In this document: one piece after another, positions 1 through 5,749 of the stretch
Position numbering within the stretch: position 1 is the stretch's first letter
How the letters are laid out: each line of letters begins with the position of its first letter
Source: Devosia equisanguinis
Lineage (GTDB): Bacteria; Pseudomonadota; Alphaproteobacteria; Rhizobiales; Devosiaceae
Reading direction: 5' to 3'
DNA length: 11,703 bases
Assembly: GCA_945888565.1 (NCBI GenBank)
Contig: CAMDAL010000102.1
Span: 1-11,703 of the forward strand
Translations under genes and position numbers: made by a program
The notes under the pieces: generated by a model
What the model saw: only the letters and a program-made list of their open reading frames with translations
The model's database searches: none
Told to the model about the DNA's origin: nothing

Positions 1-2
1 CG

Positions 3-164
3 TCGGGTCTCGTAGGCGCGGCGGTGACCATCGGCGCCGACCTGATCGCGCAGCACGCACTCGGCCGCAACCAGCTGCCGGCCGGCGTCGTCACCGGCGC
101 CATCGGCGCGCTGTTCCTCATCTACCTGCTCGCCGCCGCGAACCGCTCCGGTCGCGGCGGCTGA
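3..164 (+). CDS. FecCD-family iron-siderophore ABC transporter permease, C-terminal end (5' partial)
   Basis: Only the last 53 codons are in the window; the gene starts upstream. The readable frame ends at TGA 162-164. It contains an amphipathic helix and then the segment LPAGVVTGAIGALFLIYLL, which matches the usual C-terminal pattern of FecCD-type permeases (LPVGVVTALIGGPFFLWLL-like), where a short loop leads into the last membrane helix. Proteins of this family form the inner-membrane channel that moves ferric siderophores, or sometimes cobalamin or haem, from a periplasmic binding protein into the cytoplasm. The next gene, ten bases downstream on the same strand, encodes the matching ATPase, which supports the call. 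The substrate cannot be read from this fragment. Confidence 0.85.
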   Translation, partial: SGLVGAAVTIGADLIAQHALGRNQLPAGVVTGAIGALFLIYLLAAANRSGRGG

Positions 165-174
165 AAGGACTGCC

Positions 175-996
175 ATGAGCCAGAACCACCAGCTTTCGGC
201 CACCGACGTGACGCTCGGCTATGGCGAGCGCACCATCGTCGAAAAGCTGAGCATCACGCTGCCGCCCGGCAAGTTCACTGTGATCGTCGGAGCCAATGCC
301 TGCGGCAAGTCCACCCTGCTGCGCGGGCTGGCGCGGCTGCTGGCACCGGTCTCGGGAGCAGTCTACCTCGATGGCCGTGCCATCCACCGGATGTCGACGC
401 GGGAAGTGGCAACGGTGCTCGGCGTGCTGCCGCAGACGCCGGTCGCACCCGACGGCATCACCGTCGCCGACCTCGTCGGCCGGGGCCGCTACCCGCACCA
501 GGGCTGGTTCCGCCAGTGGACGGCTGCCGACGACGCCGCGGTCGCTTCGGCCCTGCAAGCGACCGACACGCTCGACCTCGCGCAGCGCTCGGTCGACGAA
601 CTCTCGGGCGGGCAGCGGCAGCGGGTGTGGATCGCCATGGCGCTGGCGCAGCGCACCGACATCCTGCTGCTCGACGAGCCGACCACCTTCCTCGACATCA
701 ACCACCAGGTCGAAGTGCTCGACCTCCTCACCGACCTGGTCCGCACACAGGGCCGCACGGTTGTGGCCGTGCTGCACGACCTCAACCTCGCCTGCCGCTA
801 TGCCGACCACATCGTCGCCATGCAGGGCGGCCGTATCGTGGCCGAAGGCGCCCCGGCGCAGGTGATGCAGCCGGCGGTGGTCAGGACCGTGTTCGGCATC
901 GACAGCGAAGTGGTGATCGACCCGGTGTCGCAAAGCCCGATGATCGTGCCCATCGGCAGGCACCACCGGCTGAAGCTGGCGGTGCCGGCCGAGTAG
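175..996 (+). CDS. FepC/FhuC-type iron-siderophore ABC transporter ATP-binding protein
   Basis: This 273-residue protein is the cytoplasmic ATPase that powers ferric-siderophore import through the permease just upstream. All ABC ATPase motifs are in order: Walker A GANACGKST at 39-47, Q-loop Gln87, signature LSGGQRQR at 143-150, Walker B ILLLDEP at 163-169 and switch His201 (AVLHDLN). The text around the signature (LSGGQRQRVWIAMALAQ) is typical of the FepC/COG1120 group. Walker A has Ala where relatives usually have Pro and Gly (GPNGCGKST), but the catalytic Gly-Lys-Ser-Thr is intact. ATG 175 is preceded by GAAAGGAC at 163-170, which overlaps the permease stop region, so the two genes are probably translated from one mRNA. 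The gene ends one base before the convergent SRPBCC gene. The exact substrate (siderophore, haem or B12) is undetermined. Confidence 0.93.
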   Translation: MSQNHQLSATDVTLGYGERTIVEKLSITLPPGKFTVIVGANACGKSTLLRGLARLLAPVSGAVYLDGRAIHRMSTREVATVLGVLPQTPVAPDGITVADLVGRGRYPHQGWFRQWTAADDAAVASALQATDTLDLAQRSVDELSGGQRQRVWIAMALAQRTDILLLDEPTTFLDINHQVEVLDLLTDLVRTQGRTVVAVLHDLNLACRYADHIVAMQGGRIVAEGAPAQVMQPAVVRTVFGIDSEVVIDPVSQSPMIVPIGRHHRLKLAVPAE

Positions 997-997
997 C

Positions 998-1453
998 TCA
1001 CTGCCGGTCGAGCCAGAGGCCGACCTGATCCATCAAGTAGTTTGTTCCCGCCTCGCGCTTGGCCGAGGTATCGAGCCCGTCGAGGAAGGCGCCATCCTCG
1101 CGCAGCACCATGCGGGTGCCGCCGTCCTTTGCGGTGAACTCGATGGTGGCGACGCTGACCGAGATGCGCTGGCCGTTCATGTGCATCTCGTAGGTGTAGA
1201 TGATGCGGTTGTCGGGCACGATATCGCGATAGCTGACGTCGTAGATGAAGTCGGTGTCGCCCATCTTCTCCGCATTGTATTCACGGCCGCCCTCGCGAAA
1301 CTCGAAGATCTGCTGCGGCTTGGCCGGATCGGGCGAACCGAACCACTGGCGCTTGAACTCGGGATTGGACCACGCCGAAAACACCTTCGCCACCGGGTGG
1401 GGGTAGATGCGCTCGATGGTGAAGCTGCCGTGCGCGATGGAACGTTCGGCCAT
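998..1453 (-). CDS. SRPBCC/AHSA1-domain protein (ArsR partner)
   Basis: A 151-residue single-domain protein of the SRPBCC (Bet v 1-like/START) fold, AHSA1 subgroup. Family hallmarks are the opening strand and helix FTIERIYPHPVAKVFSAW (11-28), the following WFG (37-39), and a C-terminal helix (about 130-149) that closes the hydrophobic pocket. These proteins bind small hydrophobic ligands in the cytoplasm; most, including this one, have no known ligand. It lies 71 bp downstream of an ArsR-type repressor gene on the same strand. The ArsR-AHSA1 pair is common in proteobacteria and suggests co-expression under that repressor. A GGAG element sits about eight bases upstream of the ATG. The stop codon is separated from the convergent ABC ATPase stop by one base. 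No enzymatic activity is inferred. Confidence 0.88.
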   Translation of the reverse strand: MAERSIAHGSFTIERIYPHPVAKVFSAWSNPEFKRQWFGSPDPAKPQQIFEFREGGREYNAEKMGDTDFIYDVSYRDIVPDNRIIYTYEMHMNGQRISVSVATIEFTAKDGGTRMVLREDGAFLDGLDTSAKREAGTNYLMDQVGLWLDRQ

Positions 1454-1524
1454 AGTTGGTCTCCGTTGGATGTGCTGAGCCGTGGCCGGCTAAGCCCCGG
1501 CGGCGTTTCGGTGGTGTCTGTGGT

Positions 1525-1869
1525 TCAGGATGACGGCTTGTCGGGCGGCAGGGCGTCGAGGAAGGCGCCGAGGCGGTCGAGGCGCTTCTCCCAGCCGACG
1601 CGGCGGTCGTTGATCCACTGCTCGACCATGGTGAGGGCTCCCGCGTCGATGGTGCAGGTGCGCACGCGGCCGACCTTCTGGGTCGTCACCAGCCCGCTCT
1701 CTTCGAGCACCTTCAGGTGCTGGACAATGGCCGGCAGCGACATGCTGAACGGCTCGGCCAGCTCGCTCACCGAGGCTGTCCCGCGACTTAGGCGCTCCAC
1801 CATGCGCCGCCTTGTGGGGTCGGCGAGGGCCTGGAACATGGCGTCGAGGGTCTGTTCTTGGTTAAGCAT
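1525..1869 (-). CDS. ArsR-family winged-helix repressor of the ArsR-SRPBCC pair
   Basis: A 114-residue winged-helix DNA-binding protein, counted from ATG 1869. It has the ArsR core: FQALADPTRRRMVERL (12-27), then a helix-turn-helix with a recognition helix at about 43-54 (SLPAIVQHLKVL) and a wing up to about residue 75. The Cys-x-Cys metal site of arsenic/cadmium sensors is absent and the only cysteine is Cys72, so a metal-sensing role is unlikely. It resembles the SdpR-like ArsR proteins that pair with SRPBCC genes, and such a gene follows on the same strand. An ATG at 1887 would add six residues, but a TTGACA-N16-GATACT promoter places GATACT inside those codons and the transcription start close to ATG 1869, so the shorter form is preferred. 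It probably represses its own promoter. Confidence 0.9.
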   Translation of the reverse strand: MLNQEQTLDAMFQALADPTRRRMVERLSRGTASVSELAEPFSMSLPAIVQHLKVLEESGLVTTQKVGRVRTCTIDAGALTMVEQWINDRRVGWEKRLDRLGAFLDALPPDKPSS

Positions 1870-1876
1870 GGCGTTA

Positions 1877-1904
1877 AGTATCGCCATGCCGCTCTGCGTG
1901 TCAA
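1877..1904 (-). promoter_or_regulatory. Candidate sigma-70 promoter of the arsR-SRPBCC unit
   Basis: Read on the minus strand, a perfect -35 hexamer TTGACA (1899-1904) is followed after 16 bases by GATACT (1877-1882), four of six matches to the -10 consensus. The predicted transcription start falls within one or two bases of ATG 1869, which implies a leaderless or nearly leaderless mRNA. The placement is inferred from sequence only. Confidence 0.5.
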
Positions 1905-1916
1905 TGGTAAAGTGAA

Positions 1917-1926
1917 AACTTAAGTT
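1917..1926. promoter_or_regulatory. Perfect palindrome AACTTAAGTT upstream of the arsR promoter
   Basis: A ten-base perfect palindrome lies 13 bases upstream of the arsR -35 hexamer and just past the transglutaminase stop codon at 1931. It could be an operator for the ArsR protein. It is short and AT-rich, so chance is a real alternative. Confidence 0.3.
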
Positions 1927-1930
1927 ACGC

Positions 1931-2767
1931 TCAGATGGCCGAGAGGCTGACCGGCTCGGTGGTCCACTGCGTGGTCTGGCTGGTGTTCAGCCGCTCGACC
2001 CGAATCAGCTTGGGCGGACCGCTGAGCTGGCCGAAGAAGGTCAGGAAGGCGCTGTCGGCGGCGTCGCGGCCAACCGCGATCTTCAGGATGCCTTCGAGCG
2101 GGCAGAGGCGCGTCGCGTCGAACAGGTACCACTGGCCGCCGAGATAGGCCTCGAACACGGCGTGGAAATCCTGCGGCACCAGGTCGAGCGCATAGGCCGA
2201 CACGAAGCGCGCCGGAATACCCAGCGCGCGGGCGAAAGTGATACCCAGGTGCGCGAAGTCGCGGCAAACACCGGCCCGCAGAGTGAAGGTGTCGTAGGCC
2301 GAGGTGCTCGAATCGCTGGAGCCTTCGAGATAGTCGACGTTTTCGTAGATCCAGTTGCAGATCGCCGTGACCTTCTCGTAGCCGTCACCGATCTCGCCGA
2401 ACTGCCGCCAGGCAAAGCGCGCCAGCTTGTCGGACTGGCAGTAGCGGCTGGGGTAGAGGTGGTTCATCACGTCGAACGGCAGCTCGATGATGGGCACCTG
2501 CGGAATGCTGCCGATGCTGCGGGTCGTCGGGGTCGATTCGATCTCCGCCGTATACCACACGCTGTAGGTGCCCGGCTGGAGCAGCATCCGCCGGTAGCGG
2601 TTGCCGGTCTCGGGCACCTCATACTCTTCCGACTGCACCTGCGGCTCGATGGTGAAGGCTTCGCCGAGGATGCGCTGCCGGCCGCCGCGCTGGGCCTCGA
2701 CATTCAGGAGCACCGTCGTGGGGCTGGCGATGTCGTACTGGAGCTCGCAGCGCAGGCGAAATTGCAT
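1931..2767 (-). CDS. Transglutaminase-like cysteine hydrolase, shorter type (COG1305)
   Basis: A 278-residue protein from ATG 2767. An N-terminal beta domain (MQFRLRCELQYDI, then FTIEPQVQSEEYEV) is followed by a transglutaminase-like core. The catalytic triad is visible: Cys168 in AGVCRDFAHLGI, His202 in PQDFHAVFEAYLGG and Asp217 in WYLFDAT. The YPSRYCQSD segment and the GRDAADSAF segment after the triad are typical of a widespread proteobacterial family. Members are thought to act as proteases or peptide hydrolases rather than cross-linkers, but their substrates are unknown. There is no signal peptide, so it is probably cytoplasmic. The open frame extends upstream to 2899, but those 44 codons lack family similarity and would cross the start region of the divergent transglutaminase gene, so ATG 2767 (GAAGG nine bases upstream) is preferred. 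Confidence 0.88.
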   Translation of the reverse strand: MQFRLRCELQYDIASPTTVLLNVEAQRGGRQRILGEAFTIEPQVQSEEYEVPETGNRYRRMLLQPGTYSVWYTAEIESTPTTRSIGSIPQVPIIELPFDVMNHLYPSRYCQSDKLARFAWRQFGEIGDGYEKVTAICNWIYENVDYLEGSSDSSTSAYDTFTLRAGVCRDFAHLGITFARALGIPARFVSAYALDLVPQDFHAVFEAYLGGQWYLFDATRLCPLEGILKIAVGRDAADSAFLTFFGQLSGPPKLIRVERLNTSQTTQWTTEPVSLSAI

Positions 2768-2827
2768 CTTGGACCTTCGGGGCATGGGAAGAGGACAGGG
2801 CAAACGACAATTCGGCTGCAAAGCGAA

Positions 2828-2841
2828 AGTTCCGCGGAACT
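2828..2841. promoter_or_regulatory. 14-bp perfect palindrome between the divergent transglutaminase genes
   Basis: AGTTCCGCGGAACT is a perfect inverted repeat in the 125-base space between ATG 2767 (minus) and ATG 2893 (plus). Two further GTTCC elements follow at 2849 and 2862. The position suits an operator controlling both genes. No regulator gene is adjacent to name as the binder. Confidence 0.45.
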
Positions 2842-2892
2842 CCGGCGTGTTCCGGGCTATTGTTCCCGCACGGCGCACTCTACGGATACTCG

Positions 2893-3834
2893 ATGACAAT
2901 TCTCAGGGTGCAGCACCTTACCACGTATTCCTATGCGCGCCCCGTCCGCTTCGGCGACCACCGACTGATGTTCCGGCCGCGCGACAGCTACGACCAGCGG
3001 CTGCTCAGCGCCCACATGAAGGTTGGTCCCGAACCGGCCGACACGTGGTGGATTCACGACGTTTTCGGCAACTGCGTCACCAATGTCAGCTTCTCCGGCT
3101 CGGCCCAGAAGCTGACCTTCGAGACCGGCATCGTGCTCGATCACACGCCGCAGATGGCGCCGCGCTTCCGCACCGAGGAACGGGCCAAGCACTGGCCGTT
3201 CGAGTACGATTCCGACATCCGGCCCGATCTGGCGCCCTACATACGCGTGCATAGTCCGAGCCCGGACCTCTCTGCATGGGCGCTGAAGTTCAGCCGCTCG
3301 GGCCTCCCCACCGAAACCGGGCACCTGCTGATGACCATGACCATGGGCATCCGCGAGAGCTTCATCTACTCGCGCCGCACCGATCCGGGCACGCAGCCGC
3401 CGCAGCTGACGCTCGCGACGATGACCGGCACCTGCCGCGATTTCGCCTGGCTGATGATCGAGGCGTGCCGTTCGCTTGGCTTCGCCGCCCGCTTCGTCAC
3501 CGGCTACATCTATGTGCCGTCACGCGATGGTCCGGTGCTGCGCGGCGGCGGGGCGACGCATGCCTGGGTGCAGGTGTTCCTGCCCGGCGCCGGCTGGGTC
3601 GAGTTCGATCCCACCAACGGCATCGTCGGCAACAAGGACCTGATCCGGGTCGGCGTGGCCCGCGAGCCGGCGCAGGCGCGCCCCCTGAGCGGCAGCTTCA
3701 TCGGCGACCGCGGCGACTACCTGGGCATGGATGTGCAGGTGCACGTCACCACTGACCCGCTGGCCCTCCGCCTCCCGCGGTCGACGCCAGACACGAATCC
3801 GAGCGGCGAGATGCAGGACGTCACGAGCGCCTGA
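2893..3834 (+). CDS. Transglutaminase-like cysteine hydrolase with bacterial transglutaminase N-terminal domain
   Basis: A 313-residue protein from ATG 2893. The N-terminal 80 residues (MTILRVQHLTTYSYARPV, then FRPRDSYDQR) match the bacterial transglutaminase N-terminal beta domain. The core follows with Cys181 in GTCRDFAWLMIEACRSLGF, His223 in GGGATHAWVQVFLPG and Asp239 in WVEFDPTNG, a complete catalytic triad. Related proteins are soluble and uncharacterised. They are often encoded beside alpha-E and circularly permuted ATP-grasp genes, which are absent here. An in-frame ATG at 2860 would add 11 residues without family similarity. The ribosome-binding site before 2893 is weak (GGA eight bases upstream), so the start is moderately certain. 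The 3' end overlaps the convergent RidA-family gene by 14 bases. Confidence 0.9.
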   Translation: MTILRVQHLTTYSYARPVRFGDHRLMFRPRDSYDQRLLSAHMKVGPEPADTWWIHDVFGNCVTNVSFSGSAQKLTFETGIVLDHTPQMAPRFRTEERAKHWPFEYDSDIRPDLAPYIRVHSPSPDLSAWALKFSRSGLPTETGHLLMTMTMGIRESFIYSRRTDPGTQPPQLTLATMTGTCRDFAWLMIEACRSLGFAARFVTGYIYVPSRDGPVLRGGGATHAWVQVFLPGAGWVEFDPTNGIVGNKDLIRVGVAREPAQARPLSGSFIGDRGDYLGMDVQVHVTTDPLALRLPRSTPDTNPSGEMQDVTSA

Positions 3835-4189
3835 TCGCGATCGCCTCGATCTCGACCAGCGCGTCTGCATCCACCAGCTTGCAGCCGATGGTGGATCGGG
3901 CAGGGGGCTCGTGCGGGAAGTAGGTGGTGTAGACCGCGTTCATCGCCGGGAAGTTGGCCAAGTCGGTGATGAACACCGTGGTCTTCACCACGTCGCCCAT
4001 CGAACCCCCTGCCGCGTCGAGCAGGGCCGCCATCTTGTCGAGCGTCACCCGGGTCTGCTCGGCGATGTCGTCCGGATAGGTGCCGTCAGGGCGCGACCCG
4101 ACCTGTCCGGTGACAAACACGAACTGCTCGGTGGCAATGGCAGGGGTAAGCGGCAATCCGGCAAACGTGCCGATGGCGATGCGGGACAT
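3821..4189 (-). CDS. RidA/YjgF family protein (enamine/imine deaminase-like)
   Basis: A 122-residue protein, normal length for the RidA family. Characteristic segments are FVFVTGQVG (23-31), EQTRVTLDKMAALLDAAGGS (44-63) followed by VVKTTVFITDL, and the closing PARSTIGCKLVDADALVEIEA. Arg98 in the PARSTIG motif is the residue that binds the substrate carboxylate in active RidA enzymes and is present. RidA proteins are small cytoplasmic trimers that hydrolyse reactive enamine/imine intermediates released by PLP-dependent enzymes; many paralogues act in specific catabolic pathways. With no metabolic neighbour here the substrate is open. The reading frame continues upstream to about 4651, but that part is antisense-like sequence opposite no known domain and overlaps the next gene. 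ATG 4189 aligns with normal family N termini. The ribosome-binding site is weak. Confidence 0.92.
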   Translation of the reverse strand: MSRIAIGTFAGLPLTPAIATEQFVFVTGQVGSRPDGTYPDDIAEQTRVTLDKMAALLDAAGGSMGDVVKTTVFITDLANFPAMNAVYTTYFPHEPPARSTIGCKLVDADALVEIEAIAIRRS

Positions 4190-4244
4190 AGGTGAGGGCA
4201 ATCCTTTGTGGGTGGGCCGAGCGTAGCCCCAACGCCGCCGGATT

Positions 4245-4256
4245 CGGAAGCTTCCG
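4245..4256. promoter_or_regulatory. Perfect 12-bp palindrome upstream of the RidA-family gene
   Basis: CGGAAGCTTCCG lies 56 bases upstream of the RidA-family ATG in the 172-base space between that gene and the cysteine-repeat gene. It is placed like an operator, but no clear promoter hexamers surround it. A second GC-rich inverted repeat, CGGCCG-N5-CGGCCG at 4285-4301, has no T-tract and is not a good terminator. Confidence 0.25.
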
Positions 4257-4361
4257 CCGCTTCTTGGCCCGCTCGCCGGTCGCCCGGCCGCCGTCCGGCC
4301 GCGAATCTCGCAGCCACGGCAGCCGGGCGGAGCAGTCATCGCGCGGCGGGTGCCTGGCCGC

Positions 4362-5000
4362 TCAGTTGAGCACCCGGCGGGCTGCCGCCATTGCGTTTTC
4401 CTGCCGCACCGCCTCGCGGCGGGCTCCGGTGACGCAGACGACATCGCCGCCAAAGGCTTCGCGCCAGACATAGCCGGTGATGCAGGTGTTGGGGCCGTAG
4501 GCGCCGGCCGGGTCGATGCGCGACAGGGCTGCGGCATTTTCGTTGGCGGCGCGCTGGCGCGAATTGGGGGTGACGCAGACATGGTCGCCCGGGGCGGCGT
4601 CGCGCCAGACATAGCCATCAATGCAGGTGTCCGGGCCAAAGGCCAGGGCACGGCGCGACGGCCCGAGCCGGTTCTCGTTCTGAATGGCGTCCCGACGATC
4701 GGGCGTCACGCAGACAACGTCGCCGCCAAAGGCCTCGCGCCAGACGAAACTATTGAGGCAGGTATTGGGGCCATAGGCACCGGCGGGATCGATGCGGGAC
4801 GCGGCAAGCGCGTTTTCCTCGGCGGCGCGCTGGCGACCGATCGGCTTGACGCAGACGTGGTCGCCCGGCGCGGCATCGCGCCAGACAAAGCCCTCTGCAC
4901 AGGTATCGGGGCCGAAGGGCTGCGCCACGGCGACGGGCGCCACGGCAAAGCTGCAGGCAACGAGGGCGGCGGAGAGGAGGGATTTCGAAATGAGGTTCAT
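4362..5000 (-). CDS. Secreted protein of four alternating cysteine repeats, function unknown
   Basis: A 212-residue exported protein. Residues 1-26 form a signal peptide (Lys6, a hydrophobic run, AVA before Gln27). The rest is four repeats: 29-75, 76-120, 121-167 and 168-212. Each has the pattern GP[D/N]TC, about five residues, VWR, then VCV, with two cysteines exactly 16 residues apart (34/50, 81/97, 126/142, 173/189). Repeats 1 and 3 share DAAPGDHVCV and SRIDPAGA; repeats 2 and 4 share EAFGGDVVCV, giving an A-B-A-B order. The motif resembles repeats seen in other exported bacterial proteins of unknown role. ATG 5000 is favoured: AAGGAA lies just upstream and the signal peptide begins there, whereas the frame's extension to 5069 adds no plausible sequence. 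A role in disulfide-stabilised envelope or extracellular binding is conceivable but not shown. Confidence 0.85.
   Translation of the reverse strand: MNLISKSLLSAALVACSFAVAPVAVAQPFGPDTCAEGFVWRDAAPGDHVCVKPIGRQRAAEENALAASRIDPAGAYGPNTCLNSFVWREAFGGDVVCVTPDRRDAIQNENRLGPSRRALAFGPDTCIDGYVWRDAAPGDHVCVTPNSRQRAANENAAALSRIDPAGAYGPNTCITGYVWREAFGGDVVCVTGARREAVRQENAMAAARRVLN
4365..4916 (-). repeat. 276-bp tandem duplication inside the cysteine-repeat gene
   Basis: The repeat region falls into two successive units of exactly 276 bases, 4641-4916 (repeats 1 and 2) and 4365-4640 (repeats 3 and 4). The stretches encoding the VWR to VCV cores are nearly identical in DNA between units, for example around 4435-4470 and 4711-4746. 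Linker segments, especially at the end of repeats 2 and 4, have diverged. This fits one duplication of an already doubled A-B unit. Confidence 0.75.
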
Positions 5001-5015
5001 TTTGGCGTTCCTTCT

Positions 5016-5056
5016 GGTTCCATGAGGAAATGCCGCTGCCCTGGCATCTTGGAACC
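5016..5056 (-). promoter_or_regulatory. Hairpin in the leader of the cysteine-repeat gene
   Basis: GGTTCCA (5016-5022) pairs with TGGAACC (5050-5056), and inside it ATGCC (5030-5034) pairs with GGCAT (5043-5047). On the minus strand the hairpin ends a few bases before the AAGGAA ribosome-binding site of the gene starting at 5000. It may be a leader structure; its function is unknown. Confidence 0.35.
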
Positions 5057-5313
5057 ACATTGGCGCCACGGACCTGTACAGGTGCTGAGGCCGACGTTTA
5101 GCGGCCGTTCATCGAGGGGGGTGGGGATCTTTCGAGTGTGTGCCGAGCCGACGATTGGCCTGAGCGTGCCGGCTAGGGATGCCGCGACGGAAGTTGACGT
5201 TGGCCGAACGAACTCCGGCGTTTCACGTACACAGCGCTCCGACACCGTCGCACGCGTTCGCGCGCGCAAAGGAGCTATACAAGCGAGTTACAGCAATGTT
5301 TCGGGAAAAATTC
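5057..5313. other. Non-coding stretch between the cysteine-repeat gene and tRNA-Glu(CTC)
   Basis: No credible gene is seen here. The one notable site is a perfect 12-base palindrome, ACCTGTACAGGT at 5072-5083, 72 bases upstream of the cysteine-repeat ATG, which could be an operator for it. A short open frame starting at 5179 on the plus strand runs into the antisense strand of the tRNA and is not believed. No convincing promoter hexamers were found. Confidence 0.5.
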
Positions 5314-5388
5314 TGGCGCGCCCTAGGGGAATCGAACCCCTGTTCCCGCCGTGAGAGGGCGGTGTCCTGACCGCTAGACGAAGGGCGC
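5314..5388 (-). tRNA. tRNA-Glu (anticodon CTC)
   Basis: The minus strand folds as a full cloverleaf of 75 bases including an encoded 3' CCA (5314-5316). The acceptor stem is GCGCCCT with AGGGCGC and discriminator G73. The D-arm is GTC-TAGCGGTCAG-GAC. The anticodon stem CCGCC/GGCGG holds the loop CTCTCAC, giving anticodon CTC (complement at 5353-5355). The T-arm is AGGGG-TTCGATT-CCCCT. It reads GAG codons. Confidence 0.97.
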
Positions 5389-5405
5389 CGCACGGAATGA
5401 CCCTG

Positions 5406-5434
5406 CTCTTATTGGGAGCCGGGCGGATCGTCAA
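5406..5434 (-). promoter_or_regulatory. Candidate promoter of tRNA-Glu(CTC)
   Basis: On the minus strand TTGACG (5429-5434, five of six matches to the -35 consensus) and TAAGAG (5406-5411, a weak -10) are separated by 17 bases. The tRNA begins 17 bases after the -10 hexamer. Confidence 0.45.
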
Positions 5435-5488
5435 GCGTGTTTGACCCGGGCTTAACGCAAGACCGCTCGGTGGGCGCGGGCAGTTCAA

Positions 5489-5568
5489 GGAGATGCCGAA
5501 GGCTGAGCCTGCCGACCACCGGGCGGATACTCGGCAAGGGTGGGAGCGCGTGCTTTCAAGCCATCTCC
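5489..5568. other. Foldable stretch between the two tRNA-Glu genes, possible small RNA or unexplained inverted repeats
   Basis: GGAGATG (5489-5495) pairs with CATCTCC (5562-5568). Nested inside are TGCCGA/TCGGCA, which forms a stem around a 15-base loop, and a small GGCT-G-AGCC repeat. No open frame with a ribosome-binding site covers it, and I do not recognise a known RNA family. Strand is undetermined. The rest of 5389-5615 shows nothing beyond the tRNA promoter. Confidence 0.25.
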
Positions 5569-5615
5569 GTAGAGGCGGGGAGAGCCACGAACCATCGCAA
5601 TGGGGGGAAGTGAAG

Positions 5616-5690
5616 TGGTACGCCCTAGGGGAGTCGAACCCCTCTCTGCACCGTGAAAGGGTGCCGTCCTAACCGATAGACGAAGGGCGC
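5616..5690 (-). tRNA. tRNA-Glu (anticodon TTC)
   Basis: A 75-base cloverleaf on the minus strand with encoded CCA at 5616-5618. The acceptor is GCGCCCT with AGGGCGT, giving a G1-U72 wobble pair and A73. The D-arm is GTC-TATCGGTTAG-GAC. The anticodon stem GCACC/GGTGC holds loop CTTTCAC, anticodon TTC (complement at 5655-5657). The T-arm is GGGG-TTCGACT-CCCC. It reads GAA and probably GAG. It shares its acceptor 5' arm and much of the T-arm with the CTC tRNA 228 bases away, so the two may be duplicates that later diverged. Confidence 0.97.
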
Positions 5691-5706
5691 CTCCGGAAGT
5701 GGGGAC

Positions 5707-5735
5707 CGTATAGAAAGCTTCATCCGGGCTGGCAA
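5707..5735 (-). promoter_or_regulatory. Candidate promoter of tRNA-Glu(TTC)
   Basis: On the minus strand TTGCCA (5730-5735, five of six) and TATACG (5707-5712, four of six) are spaced by 17 bases. The tRNA 5' end lies 16 bases after the -10, so the precursor leader would be about nine bases. This is the cleanest promoter match in the window. Confidence 0.6.
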
Positions 5736-5749
5736 GCGAAAATCCGCAC

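Noticed and set aside
118..966. Long minus-strand open frame opposite the ABC ATPase gene
   Set aside because: It is antisense to a gene with every ABC motif, and its product is His/Arg/Asp-rich without domain features. High GC makes such frames common.
1525..1869. ArsR-type protein as an arsenic or cadmium sensor
   Set aside because: The Cys-x-Cys metal site is missing and the neighbour is an SRPBCC gene, not a metal exporter or reductase.
1181..1915. 244-residue plus-strand open frame opposite the arsR-SRPBCC genes
   Set aside because: Both minus-strand genes have clear family motifs; the antisense product has none and lacks a ribosome-binding site.
2829..2866. GTTC/GAAC elements as an alphaproteobacterial LexA box (GTTC-N7-GTTC)
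   Set aside because: Spacings between the elements are 9 and 16 bases, and the inverted pair has 8; none matches the seven-base direct spacing of the SOS box.
4285..4301. CGGCCG-N5-CGGCCG hairpin as a terminator of the cysteine-repeat gene
   Set aside because: No T-run follows on either strand, and such GC palindromes are frequent at this base composition.
4190..4651. Upstream extension of the RidA-family frame
   Set aside because: It overlaps the cysteine-repeat gene in another frame, gives Ala/Pro/Arg-rich text, and the RidA family begins at ATG 4189.
4350..5354. 334-residue plus-strand open frame opposite the cysteine-repeat gene
   Set aside because: It is the antisense image of the repeats and runs into the tRNA-Glu antisense strand; no signal peptide or domain and no suitable ribosome-binding site.
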